Positions 1 through 8,332 of a stretch of DNA of 64,000 nucleotides are shown here, piece by piece. The stretch's first letter is position 1, and every line of letters begins with the position of its first letter. This DNA comes from VRUE01 sp963695835 (GTDB lineage Bacteria > Actinomycetota > Thermoleophilia > Solirubrobacterales > 70-9): contig CAVOHR010000003.1 in assembly GCA_963695835.1 (NCBI GenBank), forward strand, positions 248,001-312,000, given 5' to 3'. The notes under the pieces were generated by a model, which worked only from the letters and a program-made list of their open reading frames with translations, was not told the DNA's origin and ran no database searches. The position numbers were made by a program, and so were the translations under genes.

Positions 1-104
1 GAGCCGGCCGACCCCGCCGCGAAGCCGACCAGGATCAGCGCCGCGATCCAGCCGAGGATCACCGTCTTGCGGTGCGTGGTGGTCCAGCCTCCGAAGCGTC
101 GCAC
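1..104 (-). CDS. N-terminus of a membrane transporter, MMPL-like (partial)
   Basis: Only the first 34 codons are inside the window; the gene runs off the left edge. From a GTG at 102-104 the peptide begins with an arginine-rich stretch (MRRFGGWTTTHRK) followed directly by a hydrophobic segment (VILGWIAALILVGFAAG). A short basic N-tail before a first membrane helix is how MMPL/RND-type transporters start. That family guess rests on this one feature. It is transcribed away from the DAK2-protein gene, and the two share the 70-base gap 105-174. Confidence 0.4.
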   Translation of the reverse strand, partial: MRRFGGWTTTHRKTVILGWIAALILVGFAAGSAG

Positions 105-161
105 GGACGCCGCACCGTAGCGAACAGAGGTTCACTCCGCACCGCATCCGCGGGCGGCGGC

Positions 162-167
162 TAGATT
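162..167 (+). promoter_or_regulatory. -10 box (TAGATT) of the DAK2-protein gene, leaderless type
   Basis: TAGATT ends 7 bases before the ATG at 175 and no purine-rich ribosome site precedes that ATG. The spacing fits transcription starting at or next to the start codon. The same arrangement recurs before thiD, ilvD, the L,D-transpeptidase, the EF-G-like gene and others in this window. Confidence 0.5.
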
Positions 168-174
168 TCGGTCG

Positions 175-1806
175 ATGCCCGACCCTTCGATCGCGCGCTT
201 CCGCCGCGTCGTCACCGCCGCCTACGCCTCGCTCGAGGAGCGCCGGCAGGAGGTCAACGACCTCAACGTCTTCCCGGTCGCCGACGGCGACACCGGCGAC
301 AACATGGCGATGACGATGCGCGCGGTGATGGAGGAGCTCGACCGGCTCGACGGGCTCGAGGTCGACGAGGTCGGCCGCACCGAGCTGGTCCAGGCGCTCG
401 CCCGGGCGGCGCTGATGGGCGCCCGCGGCAACTCCGGCGTGATCCTCAGCCAGATCGTCCGCGGCGCCGCCGAGGAGCTGGCGAGCCGGCCCGGCGAGCT
501 GGTCGACCCGGTGCTCGTCGCCTCCGCCTTCGCCAGCGCCGCCGACGCCGCCTACGCCTCGGTCCGCGATCCCGCCGAGGGGACGATGCTGACCGTGTTC
601 CGCGAGATGGCGCACTCGATCGCCCGCCAGCTGGCCCATCTCGACGCGGGCAGGCAGCGACTCGGCAAGGGGGTCAGCGACGAGCGGCAGGACGCGGTCC
701 TCGCCGAGGTGCTCGAGCAGGCGATCGCCGAGGGTCAGCGCGCGGTCGAGCGCACCCCCGAGCAGCTCGAGGTGCTGCGCGAGTCGGGCGTGGTCGACGC
801 CGGCGGCTACGGGCTGGTCCTGATCCTCGCCGGGGTCGTCGCCGGCCTGCGGGGGGAAAGCTCCGAGGTCCCGGAGGTCACCCACCACGAGCCGGCGCGG
901 CTCAGCCGCCCGCACCACGCCGACAGCCGCTACCGCTACTGCACCAACTTCATCGTCTCCGGCGCGGGCCTCGAAGCGCGCGAGTTCCTGCCGCGCCTGG
1001 AGGGGATGGGGGACTCCGTGCTCGTGGTCGGCGACGAGGTCACCCTCAAGGTTCACGTACATACCGACGAGCCCGAGTCCGCGGTGGCGATCTTCGACGG
1101 CGCCGGCGAGGTCACCAACCTCGACGTGGGCGACATGCGCGAGCAGATCGTCGAGCGCGAGGCGCGGCTCGCCTCGGGCCGCAGCGGGGCGCTCGCGGTC
1201 GCCGCCGGAGAGGGGATGGAACGGCTGTTCGGCGAGCTGGGCGCGCACGTCGTCCACGGGGGCGAGACGCTCAACCCGTCGACCTACGAGCTGCTGGCCG
1301 GCATCCACGAGGTGCCGGCCGACGAAGTGCTGGTCCTGCCCGGCTCGTCGAACGTGGTCATGGCCGCCGAGCGGGCCTGCGAGCTGTCGGAGAAGCCGGC
1401 CCGGGTCGTCGCCGCCACCTCGCAGCAGGAAGCGCTGCTGGTCCTGGTCGAGCTCGACCCGGCCGCGACGGCGGAGGAGAACGCCGAGTGGCTCGCCACG
1501 GCGCTGGAGGGAATCGTCTCCGGCGGCGTCGCGCCGGCGGCCCGCGACGACGCCCAGGGTCGCTTCCGCAAGGGCGACGCGGTCGGCTTCGCCGGCGGGG
1601 AGATCGTCGCCTGGGGCGGCGCCGGCTCGACCCTGGCGGCGACGATCGCGGCGCTCGCCGCGGGCGCCGAGATCGTCACCGTGCTGGCCGGTGAGGACGC
1701 CCCGATCCCGCTCGAGGAGATCGATACCCACGTCCCCGACGGGGTCGAGGTCGAGACGCACTCGGGCGGTCAGCCGAGCTGGTGGTGGCTGCTCGCGGCC
1801 CAGTAG
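175..1806 (+). CDS. DAK2-domain protein, FakA-like fatty acid kinase
   Basis: A 543-residue soluble protein of the YloV/FakA family. In Firmicutes FakA phosphorylates fatty acids delivered by FakB (DegV) proteins. The N-terminal DhaL-type kinase domain is clear: residues 31-43 read NVFPVADGDTGDN, whose aspartates bind the Mg-ATP phosphates, and a GARGNSGVILSQ motif follows near residue 80. The middle carries VDAGGYGLVLI (about 205-215), then a FakB-contacting-type C-terminal region with HVHTDEPESAV. The length is normal for the family. The position directly before recG is conserved in actinobacteria. recG starts at the last base of the stop codon, so the two are probably translationally coupled. 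No fakB is seen nearby, so the actual substrate is inferred. Confidence 0.85.
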   Translation: MPDPSIARFRRVVTAAYASLEERRQEVNDLNVFPVADGDTGDNMAMTMRAVMEELDRLDGLEVDEVGRTELVQALARAALMGARGNSGVILSQIVRGAAEELASRPGELVDPVLVASAFASAADAAYASVRDPAEGTMLTVFREMAHSIARQLAHLDAGRQRLGKGVSDERQDAVLAEVLEQAIAEGQRAVERTPEQLEVLRESGVVDAGGYGLVLILAGVVAGLRGESSEVPEVTHHEPARLSRPHHADSRYRYCTNFIVSGAGLEAREFLPRLEGMGDSVLVVGDEVTLKVHVHTDEPESAVAIFDGAGEVTNLDVGDMREQIVEREARLASGRSGALAVAAGEGMERLFGELGAHVVHGGETLNPSTYELLAGIHEVPADEVLVLPGSSNVVMAAERACELSEKPARVVAATSQQEALLVLVELDPAATAEENAEWLATALEGIVSGGVAPAARDDAQGRFRKGDAVGFAGGEIVAWGGAGSTLAATIAALAAGAEIVTVLAGEDAPIPLEEIDTHVPDGVEVETHSGGQPSWWWLLAAQ

Positions 1807-3950
1807 TGCGGGCGTTCGGCGGCGCCTCGAAGTTGACGGCGGCGGAGCTGCTGGACGCGCCGGTCCATCGGCCGCGCCCGAGCGCGTTGGACGTCTCGCT
1901 GGAGGCGCTCGAGGGGGTCGGGTCGAAACTGGCGGAGGCCGCGGCGGAGGCCGGAATCCGCACGGTCGGCGATCTGCTGTGGCGCGTGCCGCACGGCCAT
2001 CGCGACCGGACCGTCGTCCCGCTCGGCGATCTCGAGCTCGGCAAGCAGGGGACCGTTCGCGTCGAGGTGCTGGCCGACCCGGGCCGGCCGTTCCGGCGGC
2101 GCGGGCTCTCGATCCTCACGGTCACGGTGGGCGACGAGTCGGGGTCGGTGCGGGCCACCTGGTTCAACCAGCCCTGGTTGGCGCAGAAGCTGACGCGGGG
2201 GACGGGACTGCTGCTCACCGGTTCGCTGGACAAGCGCGGCTTCCGCGTCTCGGAATACGAGATCGTCGAGGGAGGGGAGCGAGGGGGTGCCCCTCCCCGT
2301 CGCGCGCGGTTCGTTCCCGTCCACCCGGCGACCGAGCAGCTGAAGGCGCAGAGAATCCGCCAGTGGGTGGAGCAGGCCATCTCGCTGGCTCCGAACGTCA
2401 TCGAGGCGTTGCCGGCGGAGCTGCGGGTGCGGCGGCAGCTTGCCGGCGTCGGGGACGCGCTGACCTCTGTGCATTTCCCGGAGTCCGAGGACGACGTCGA
2501 GGAAGCGCGGGCGCGGCTGGCGTTCGAAGAGCTGTTCCTGTACCAGGCGATCCTGGCGACGCGGAAGCGCGCGCATCGGGTGGCGCGGCCGGCGCCGCGG
2601 CTCGGCAAGCCGGGGGAGAGCGTTGCCGGGTGGATCGAGTCTTTGCCGTTCGAGCCGACGCGGGACCAGCTGGCGGCGTTCGGCGAGATCGATGCGGATC
2701 TGGACTCGGGTGAGCCGATGCAGCGGTTGCTGATGGGGGAGGTCGGGTCGGGGAAGACGGTGGTGGCGCTGTACTCGATGCTGCGGGCGCGGGAAGCGGG
2801 GTTCCAGGCGGCGCTGATGGCGCCCACCGAGACGCTGGCCGAGCAGCACGCGGCGACGCTCGGGAAGCTGCTGGCGGCGGAGGCGACGCCGTTCGCGCTG
2901 CTCACCGGGGCGACTCCGGCGGCGCGGCGCCGGGAGGCGCTGGAGCGGTTGGCCACGGGGGAGCTGGGACTGATCGTCGGCACCCATGCGCTGATCGAGC
3001 CGGACGTTCGATTTGCCCGCCTGGGTCTGTGCGTGGTCGACGAGCAGCACCGCTTCGGCGTCGCCCAGCGAAGGGCGCTCGACGCGAAGGGGGTGGAGGG
3101 GATGGCGCCGCACGTGCTGCACATGACCGCGACGCCGATCCCGCGCACCCTCTCGCTGACCGCCTACGGCGACCTCGACACGACCGCGCTGCGCGAGCTG
3201 CCGGCCGGGCGCCGGCCGGTCGAGACCCGCCTGGTCGAGCCCGACGACCGCGACGCCGCCTACGAGCTCGTCCGCGAGCAGCTGCGCGCCGGGCGCCAGG
3301 CCTACGTCGTCTGCCCGCTGGTCGAAGAGTCCGAGAAAGCACAGGGGAAGGCGGCGGAGCGCGAGGCCGAGCGGCTCGCCGCGGCCGAGCTGCGCGACTT
3401 CTCGATCGGCGTCATCCACGGCCAGATGCCCTCCGCGCGCAAGGCGGAGGCGATGGAGGCGTTCGCGACCGGGAGGCTCGACGTGCTCGTCGCGACCACC
3501 GTGATCGAGGTCGGGATCGACGTCCCGAACGCGACCGTGATGCTGATCGAGAGCGCCGAGCGCTACGGCGTCTCCCAGCTGCACCAGCTGCGCGGCCGGG
3601 TGGGGCGCGGCGAGCACTCCTCGCACTGCCTGCTCTTCGCCGGGGACGCGGGCGCGACGGCGCGGCGGCGGCTGCGCGCGGTCGTCCGCTCGCGCGACGG
3701 CTTCGAGCTGGCCGAGGTCGACCTCGGGCTGCGCGGCGAGGGCGAGGTGCTGGGCACGCGCCAGCACGGCCTGCCGCGCTTCGCCGTCGCCGAGCTGCCC
3801 GAGGACACCTCGACGCTGGTCGAGGCGCGCGACGAGGTGCTGACCCTGCTGCGCCGCCACGGCTCCCTCGAGGCCCCGGAGTGCGGCCCACTCCTCGACG
3901 CGGCGCAGCGCCGCTTCGGCGCCGGCGCCTCCGACCCCATCCCGCTCTGA
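1806..3950 (+). CDS. recG: ATP-dependent DNA helicase RecG
   Basis: RecG reverses stalled replication forks and migrates branched DNA. The start is put at the GTG overlapping the upstream TAG; an in-frame GTG at 1782 is possible. Residues 1-200 form the wedge/OB region. Helicase motifs follow: Walker A in GEVGSGKTVVAL, the DExH-type box VVDEQHRFG, motif III TATPIPRT, then the second RecA domain with VVCPLVEESE, TTVIEVGIDVPNA and QLRGRVGRGEH. At about 714 residues it has the usual RecG length. It follows the DAK2-protein gene without a gap and is separated from rsmD by an inverted repeat. Confidence 0.95.
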   Translation: MRAFGGASKLTAAELLDAPVHRPRPSALDVSLEALEGVGSKLAEAAAEAGIRTVGDLLWRVPHGHRDRTVVPLGDLELGKQGTVRVEVLADPGRPFRRRGLSILTVTVGDESGSVRATWFNQPWLAQKLTRGTGLLLTGSLDKRGFRVSEYEIVEGGERGGAPPRRARFVPVHPATEQLKAQRIRQWVEQAISLAPNVIEALPAELRVRRQLAGVGDALTSVHFPESEDDVEEARARLAFEELFLYQAILATRKRAHRVARPAPRLGKPGESVAGWIESLPFEPTRDQLAAFGEIDADLDSGEPMQRLLMGEVGSGKTVVALYSMLRAREAGFQAALMAPTETLAEQHAATLGKLLAAEATPFALLTGATPAARRREALERLATGELGLIVGTHALIEPDVRFARLGLCVVDEQHRFGVAQRRALDAKGVEGMAPHVLHMTATPIPRTLSLTAYGDLDTTALRELPAGRRPVETRLVEPDDRDAAYELVREQLRAGRQAYVVCPLVEESEKAQGKAAEREAERLAAAELRDFSIGVIHGQMPSARKAEAMEAFATGRLDVLVATTVIEVGIDVPNATVMLIESAERYGVSQLHQLRGRVGRGEHSSHCLLFAGDAGATARRRLRAVVRSRDGFELAEVDLGLRGEGEVLGTRQHGLPRFAVAELPEDTSTLVEARDEVLTLLRRHGSLEAPECGPLLDAAQRRFGAGASDPIPL

Positions 3951-3962
3951 CATCGTGGGGGC

Positions 3963-4007
3963 GTGCCGGTGATTAGACCCCCCATATGGGCACTGGATCA
4001 CCGGCAC
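3963..4007. repeat. Perfect 11-bp inverted repeat between recG and rsmD
   Basis: GTGCCGGTGAT (3963-3973) and its exact complement (3997-4007) are separated by 23 bases that include a C6 run and CATATG. It starts 13 bases after the recG stop and ends 26 bases before the chosen rsmD start. There is no T-run, so a classical terminator is unlikely. An operator or an mRNA hairpin controlling rsmD are alternatives. Confidence 0.45.
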
Positions 4008-4033
4008 GTCCCGGCGGACGGGGGCGTTCGGCG

Positions 4034-4576
4034 GTGAGGGTGATCGCGGGAGAGCTGCGGGGCCGGCGGCTGGTCGCGCCGCGCGGCTGGCAGGTGCGGC
4101 CGACCTCCGACCGGGTGCGCGAGGCGATCTTCTCGGCGCTCGGCGAGGTGCGCGGCGCCCGCGTCCTCGACCTCTACTGCGGCACCGGCGCGCTTGCCGT
4201 CGAGGCGCTCTCGCGCGGGGCGGCGAGCGCCACGCTGGTCGACCGCGACACCCGCCCGGCGCTCGGCAACGTCGAGCGGCTCGGGCTCGGCGAGCGCGTG
4301 GAGCTGGTCCGCGCCGACGCCGGCCGCTGGCTGGCGAGCCGCGCCGAGGACCCGTCGGCGCCGCGCTTCGACCTCGTCTTCGTCGACGCCCCCTATAGAC
4401 TCGCCGACCGCGTGGGGCAGGAACTGAATCAACATCTGCCATCCCTTCTCACCGAGGGGGGGCGGGCGATCGTCGAGAGCTCGGCCCGCCGGCCGCTGCG
4501 GATCGAATCGCTGGAGCAGATCCGGCAGCGCCGCTACGGCGCCGCCGACGTCGCCTTCTACGGAGAGCCCTCCTGA
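4034..4576 (+). CDS. rsmD: 16S rRNA (guanine(966)-N(2))-methyltransferase RsmD
   Basis: SAM-dependent enzyme that methylates G966 of 16S rRNA. I chose the GTG at 4034 because RsmD proteins begin with M/V-R-V-I-A-G; the ATG at 3986 would add 16 residues and start inside the inverted repeat. RVIAGELRGRRL is followed by PTSDRVREAIFSALG, the SAM-binding LDLYCGTGALAVEALSRGA, and the catalytic motif, which reads DAPY rather than the usual DPPY/NPPY. The stop codon overlaps the coaD start by one base (TGATG), so the two genes are cotranslated. About 180 residues, typical for the family. Confidence 0.9.
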   Translation: MRVIAGELRGRRLVAPRGWQVRPTSDRVREAIFSALGEVRGARVLDLYCGTGALAVEALSRGAASATLVDRDTRPALGNVERLGLGERVELVRADAGRWLASRAEDPSAPRFDLVFVDAPYRLADRVGQELNQHLPSLLTEGGRAIVESSARRPLRIESLEQIRQRRYGAADVAFYGEPS

Positions 4577-5076
4577 TGGCCGAGCGTGACGGCACCGTCG
4601 TCTGCCCGGGCAGCTACGACCCGGTTACCAACGGGCACGTCGACATCATCACCCGCAGCTCGCAGGTCTTCGAGCGGGTCGTGGTCGGCGTCGTCAACAA
4701 CCCGATCCGCAAGGAGGAGACCATGTTCACGCCGGAGGAGCGCCGGGCCTTCATCGACGAGGCGACCGCCGATCTGGCCAACGTCGAGGCGCGGGTCTTC
4801 TCCAACCTGCTGGTCGAGTTCGCCCGCGAACTCGGCGCCAAGGCGATCGTCAAGGGGCTGCGGGCGATCTCCGACTTCGAGTACGAGTTCGAGATGGCCC
4901 AGCTCAACCGCAAGCTCGCCCCGGAGATCGAGAGCATCTACATGATCGCCTCGCCCGAGTACAGCTTCCTCTCCTCGACCGGGGTGAAGGAAATGGCGAC
5001 GTTCGGAGGCGACGTCTCCGACCTCGTCCCAGGCCCGGTGGCGGCCGCGATGGCGGAGCGCGCAGGTGAGAGGTAG
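4576..5076 (+). CDS. coaD: Phosphopantetheine adenylyltransferase (CoaD)
   Basis: Transfers AMP from ATP to 4'-phosphopantetheine to make dephospho-CoA, the penultimate step of coenzyme A synthesis. The nucleotidyltransferase signature lies at the start: CPGSYDPVTNGH, with the (T/S)NGH motif at residues 18-21. Later come AKAIVKGLRAISDFEYEFEMAQLN and SPEYSFLSSTGVKEMATFGG, all diagnostic. 166 residues is the usual length. It follows rsmD with a one-base overlap, the standard rsmD-coaD pairing. Confidence 0.96.
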   Translation: MAERDGTVVCPGSYDPVTNGHVDIITRSSQVFERVVVGVVNNPIRKEETMFTPEERRAFIDEATADLANVEARVFSNLLVEFARELGAKAIVKGLRAISDFEYEFEMAQLNRKLAPEIESIYMIASPEYSFLSSTGVKEMATFGGDVSDLVPGPVAAAMAERAGER

Positions 5077-5179
5077 GCTTTCGATCGCGCTCTCCCGTGG
5101 GCGAGAGTTTGCAGAAAGCCGAGGAAATCACGGCTTCTTCACCGAAATCCGCTCTGACACGTAGGCTTACGACCTTCCG

Positions 5180-5659
5180 ATGGACGTTCTGGTCCTCATA
5201 GACAAGCTGGACGACGTTGTCCACAACGCCCGACCCGTGCCCCTCACGGATCAGGTCCGCGTGGACCGCGAGGAGATCTACGACCTCCTCGACCAGATGC
5301 GCGCGACGATCCCCGAGGAGATCAAGCAGGCGCGCTGGATCGTCAAGGAGCGCCAGGAGATGCTGGCCGAGGCCAAACGCGAGGCGGAGCGGATCGTGCG
5401 CGAGGCGCGCGAGCAGCAGGCCCGGCTGATCTCCGACGAGGAGGTCACCAAGCAGGCCGAGCGCGCGGCCGACGAGATCGTCGAGGACGCCCGCACTCGC
5501 GAGCGAGAGATCCGGCTCGGCGCCGAGGACTACGCCGACGAGATCCTCAACACCCTCGAGGTCAACCTGCAGAAGTTCCTCGCGGCCGTGCAGCGCGGCC
5601 GCGACCGGCTCGCGGGGCGGGACGAAGAACCGGTCGCGGAGCTGGACGAGCAGGCTTAG
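5180..5659 (+). CDS. Coiled-coil cell-division protein, SepIVA/DivIVA-like
   Basis: A 159-residue, highly charged, almost entirely helical protein. The N-terminus (MDVLVLIDKLDDVVHNAR) and the region from about residue 40 to 130, dense in E, R, K and A in heptads, resemble the ATP-synthase-b/DivIVA-like protein next to coaD in actinobacteria, which in mycobacteria is the division factor SepIVA. The role in cell-pole or septum growth is inferred from that synteny. Its TAG stop is formed across the junction with the IS element: TA is target DNA and G is the first base of the IS. Removing the IS would restore the same stop. Confidence 0.7.
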   Translation: MDVLVLIDKLDDVVHNARPVPLTDQVRVDREEIYDLLDQMRATIPEEIKQARWIVKERQEMLAEAKREAERIVREAREQQARLISDEEVTKQAERAADEIVEDARTREREIRLGAEDYADEILNTLEVNLQKFLAAVQRGRDRLAGRDEEPVAELDEQA

Positions 5660-6945
5660 GGCATACATCTAAATTAATGCAGGATAGTCGCGGGTTGCAT
5701 CGAAACTCTGAGTCACCATGCTTGGCCCGATGGTCGACGAGAGCCCGATCCGCGAGCGATGGCTGGTGGTGTGCGACGAACTTGACGAGCGCGGCCGCCG
5801 GATGTGGGCGGCGGCGGAGGCCAGCTCACACGGCCGCGGCGGGATCGCTGCGGTGGTGCGAGCGACCGGGATCTCCGAAGCGACGGTGAGGCGGGGAATG
5901 GCAGAGGTGGCGAGCGGCGAGCGCGCGCCCGAGGACCGGGTCAGGCGGCCGGGAGCCGGGCGCCCTTCGATCGAGGCGCGCGAGCCGGGCCTGCGGGAGG
6001 CGCTGCTGGAGCTGCTCGAGGGGGCGACGCGCGGGGACCCGGAGTCGCCGCTTTTGTGGACCAGCCGCAGCGTGGCCAACCTGACCGCCGCCCTGCGCTC
6101 CCAGGGCTTTGAGGTCGCCGAGAGCACCGTGCGCCGACAGCTTCAGGGGCTGGGGTTCAGCCTGCAGGCCAACCGCAAGACCCACGAGGGGGCCGACCAC
6201 CCCGACCGCGACGAGCAGTTCCAGCAGATCGCCGAGGCGTCGGCCCGAGCGCTTGCGGCCTCCGAGCCGCTGATCAGCGTCGACACCAAGAAGAAGGAGC
6301 TGGTCGGCAACTACAAGAACGCCGGTCGCGAGCTGGCTCCCAGCGGCGAGCCGATCCTCGTCAACACCCACGACTTCCCCGACAGGGAGCTGGGCAAGGC
6401 GATCCCCTACGGGATCTATGACGTCGGCCGCGACGAGGGCTGGGTCTCGGTCGGGATCTCCGCCGACACCGCCGCCTTCGCGGTCGCCGCGATCGGCAGC
6501 TGGTGGAAGAGCCTCGGCCGCAAGCGCTACCCGAACGCCACCACGCTGACGATCACCGCCGATTGCGGCGGCTCCAACAGCTACCGCACCCGCCTTTGGA
6601 AGGCCGAGCTGCAACGCCTCGCCGACCGGACCGGCCTTGAGATCCGGGTCATGCACTATCCGCCGGGCACCTCGAAGTGGAACAAGATCGAGCACCGCCT
6701 CTTCAGCTACATCTCGATCAACTGGCGCGCCAAGCCGCTCACGAGCCGCCAGGCCGTGATCGACCTGATCTCCTCCACCAAGACCAAGACCGGACTGAAG
6801 GTCTACGCGCGTCTCGATCCCAAGACCTACCCCACCAAAGTCAAAGTCACAGACGAGCAGATGAGCGCCGTCAACATCGCGGGCGATGAGTTCCACCCGG
6901 AGTGGAACTACACCATTACTCCGTCAGTAATTTAAACTAGTGCCC
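5659..6945 (+). mobile_element. ISAzo13-family insertion sequence
   Basis: The ends are imperfect inverted repeats of about 26 bp: GGGCATACATCTAAATTA at the left and, read from the right end inward, GGGCACTAGTTTAAATTA. The flanks carry a 3-bp direct repeat TTA (5656-5658 and 6946-6948), fitting a target duplication. One transposase gene fills the element. The copy looks complete and the ends are well kept, so it may still be active. Confidence 0.85.
5718..6935 (+). CDS. ISAzo13-family DDE transposase
   Basis: A 405-residue transposase. The N-terminal third holds winged-helix/HTH DNA-binding segments (GGIAAVVRATGISEATVRRG; SVANLTAALRSQGFEVAESTVRRQL). The catalytic core follows: SVDTKKKELVGNYKNAGRE has the first Asp, TITADCGGSNSYR the second, and MHYPPGTSKWNKIEHRLFS the downstream acidic residue. 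These strings are typical of the Rhodopirellula/ISAzo13 transposases. It is the only gene of its element and reads away from the SepIVA-like gene. Confidence 0.9.
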   Translation: MLGPMVDESPIRERWLVVCDELDERGRRMWAAAEASSHGRGGIAAVVRATGISEATVRRGMAEVASGERAPEDRVRRPGAGRPSIEAREPGLREALLELLEGATRGDPESPLLWTSRSVANLTAALRSQGFEVAESTVRRQLQGLGFSLQANRKTHEGADHPDRDEQFQQIAEASARALAASEPLISVDTKKKELVGNYKNAGRELAPSGEPILVNTHDFPDRELGKAIPYGIYDVGRDEGWVSVGISADTAAFAVAAIGSWWKSLGRKRYPNATTLTITADCGGSNSYRTRLWKAELQRLADRTGLEIRVMHYPPGTSKWNKIEHRLFSYISINWRAKPLTSRQAVIDLISSTKTKTGLKVYARLDPKTYPTKVKVTDEQMSAVNIAGDEFHPEWNYTITPSVI

Positions 6946-6954
6946 TTAGCGGCA

Positions 6955-7072
6955 GAGGAGGGGCCGGGTGCCCCTCACGCTCAACTTTTTCCGAAGACAG
7001 TCATTGGCTGTCCGCGGGCGCTTTAGCGGAAAAAGTACAAGCCGCTTTGAGGGGCGCCCGACCCCTCCCTCA
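6955..7072 (+). repeat. Long-hairpin intergenic element, copy 1
   Basis: An imperfect 24-bp outer stem (GAGGAGGGGCCGGGTGCCCC at the left) encloses an inner stem ACTTTTTCCG/CGGAAAAAGT and a loop region containing AAGACAG and CTGTCCGCGG. Two further copies lie at 8167-8280 and 15931-16044. Copy 1 sits just past the 3' end of the yceD gene (minus strand), where it could act as its terminator. It lies immediately right of the IS insertion. Confidence 0.75.
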
Positions 7073-7079
7073 CGGAGCG

Positions 7080-7613
7080 TTACTGCTGGTCCAGCTTTAG
7101 CTCGCTGAGCTTGGACCAGCGAGGATCGGGGCCGGTGTTGTGCTCGTGGGCGGTGGGGTCGGCGTCGTTCAGGGACTTGCCGCAGACCGGGCAGAGGCCG
7201 GCGCAGTCGGGGCGGCAGAGGATCTGGGTGGGGATCGCGAGGACGGCGGCGTCGTGGGCCCAGCGGCCCAGGTCCAGTTCGTCGTCTACGACGTAGGGGC
7301 TGCGCAGCTCCTCGTCCTCGGTGTCGGACCGATCGACCTCCCGCGCGTCGACCTCCGTCTCGACGGCAGCCGCCTCGAGGCAGCGCATGCAGGGGCCCTC
7401 GACTCGCAGCGGGAACCGCAGGCGGAACGCGTAGCCGTTGCTCGGACGCGAGACGTCGAGCCTCGCTGCGACCGCGTCGCGCTCGAGCCGGTACGTCTGG
7501 CCGCCCAGCTCCAGCGGGTCGAGGCGGACGTCGAGGTCGAGCCGGGCGCCCTCCCCGTGAGCGAGCGAGAGACGCGCGAGGTCGATGGTGGTGGTGCTGG
7601 GGAAATTGGCCAT
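7080..7613 (-). CDS. YceD family protein (DUF177), 23S rRNA accumulation
   Basis: A 177-residue DUF177/YceD protein. In E. coli YceD (close to rpmF) is needed for normal 23S rRNA accumulation; in plants the family acts in ribosome assembly. Visible features are FPLRVEGPCMRCLEAA in the middle and, near the C-terminus, CRPDCAGLCPVCGKSLN, four cysteines suited to zinc binding. The usual order is yceD-rpmF on one strand. Here the gene is inverted and separated from rpmF by a methyltransferase gene and hairpin copy 2. It is divergent from that methyltransferase gene. Confidence 0.85.
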   Translation of the reverse strand: MANFPSTTTIDLARLSLAHGEGARLDLDVRLDPLELGGQTYRLERDAVAARLDVSRPSNGYAFRLRFPLRVEGPCMRCLEAAAVETEVDAREVDRSDTEDEELRSPYVVDDELDLGRWAHDAAVLAIPTQILCRPDCAGLCPVCGKSLNDADPTAHEHNTGPDPRWSKLSELKLDQQ

Positions 7614-7671
7614 TGGTCGATCCTCCGCTCGGCCGGCACTTACGATGGCTCCTCCACGACGAGGTTACGGA

Positions 7672-8166
7672 ATGGGTCAATTCGACTGGACACCCGACGA
7701 GTACTTGGAGCGCATCCGCGCCAAGGTCCCCCGCTACGACGAGCTGCAGGAGCAGGCCGTGGCGGCGATCCCCTTCCCGCCCGAGCGGGTGCTGGAGCTG
7801 GGGATGGGCACCGGCGAGACGACCCGAAGGCTGATCGAGGCCTATCCCGACGCCTGGGTGGTCGGCCTCGACTCCAGCCCCGACATGGTCTTCCGCGCCC
7901 GCCAGACCTACGACGACGTCCAGCTGGCCCGCATGGAGGACCCGCTCCCCGACGGCCCCTGGGATCTCGTCATCTCCGTCCTCTCGGTCAACGACCTCAG
8001 CGACGATCAGAAGCAATCCCTCTGCCGCCGCGTGCGAGAGCACTCCCGCTCGCTCGTGATCGGCGATTCCTTCAAGGAGGAGCAGCTTCAGAACCTGCTC
8101 GACTGGTCGGACGGACAGCTCACCTGGCAAGCCGACGACCTGGCAGTCGTGCGCGCGGAGTACTGA
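7672..8166 (+). CDS. Class I SAM-dependent methyltransferase
   Basis: A small methyltransferase of 164 residues from the ATG at 7672, preferred because a GAGG lies about 10 bases before it; an in-frame ATG at 7645 is the alternative. Motif I is VLELGMGTGETTRR, motif II ends in VVGLDSSPDM, and the motif IV region reads WDLVISVLSVNDLS. The substrate cannot be told; the family includes small-molecule and protein methylases. Hairpin copy 2 begins directly after the stop codon. Confidence 0.75.
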   Translation: MGQFDWTPDEYLERIRAKVPRYDELQEQAVAAIPFPPERVLELGMGTGETTRRLIEAYPDAWVVGLDSSPDMVFRARQTYDDVQLARMEDPLPDGPWDLVISVLSVNDLSDDQKQSLCRRVREHSRSLVIGDSFKEEQLQNLLDWSDGQLTWQADDLAVVRAEY

Positions 8167-8280
8167 GCGGAGGGTCGGGTGCCCCTCACGCTCAACTTTT
8201 TCCGAAGACAGGTGCCGGCTGTCCGCGGGCCTCGCTGCGGAAAAAGTACAAGCCGCTTAGAGGGGCACCCGACCCTCCGC
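8167..8280 (+). repeat. Long-hairpin intergenic element, copy 2
   Basis: The outer stem is 21 bp and perfect (8167-8187 with 8260-8280). Inside lie the conserved ACTTTTTCCGAAGACAG, GGCTGTCCGCGGGC and CGGAAAAAGTACAAG blocks shared with the other copies. It starts at the base after the methyltransferase stop and ends about 50 bases before rpmF, so it could terminate the first transcript or shape the rpmF leader. Confidence 0.8.
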
Positions 8281-8316
8281 TCCCCACGCGTAGCAGGCAC
8301 CTGACTCTCGGCCCGC

Positions 8317-8322
8317 TACCAT
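8317..8322 (+). promoter_or_regulatory. -10 box (TACCAT) of rpmF
   Basis: TACCAT ends 10 bases before the rpmF ATG, leaving a very short or absent leader. The fit to TANNNT is good. No convincing -35 hexamer was found. Confidence 0.4.
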
Positions 8323-8332
8323 TCCGCGACCG

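Noticed and set aside
3963..4007. A rho-independent terminator after recG
   Set aside because: The repeat is perfect but has a 23-base loop and no T-run, and the genes on both sides read the same way with a short gap. Kept as an unexplained inverted repeat.
1770..4442. Long minus-strand open frame opposite recG and rsmD (890 codons)
   Set aside because: Arg/Pro/Ala-rich shadow of well-supported plus-strand genes with no family motif.
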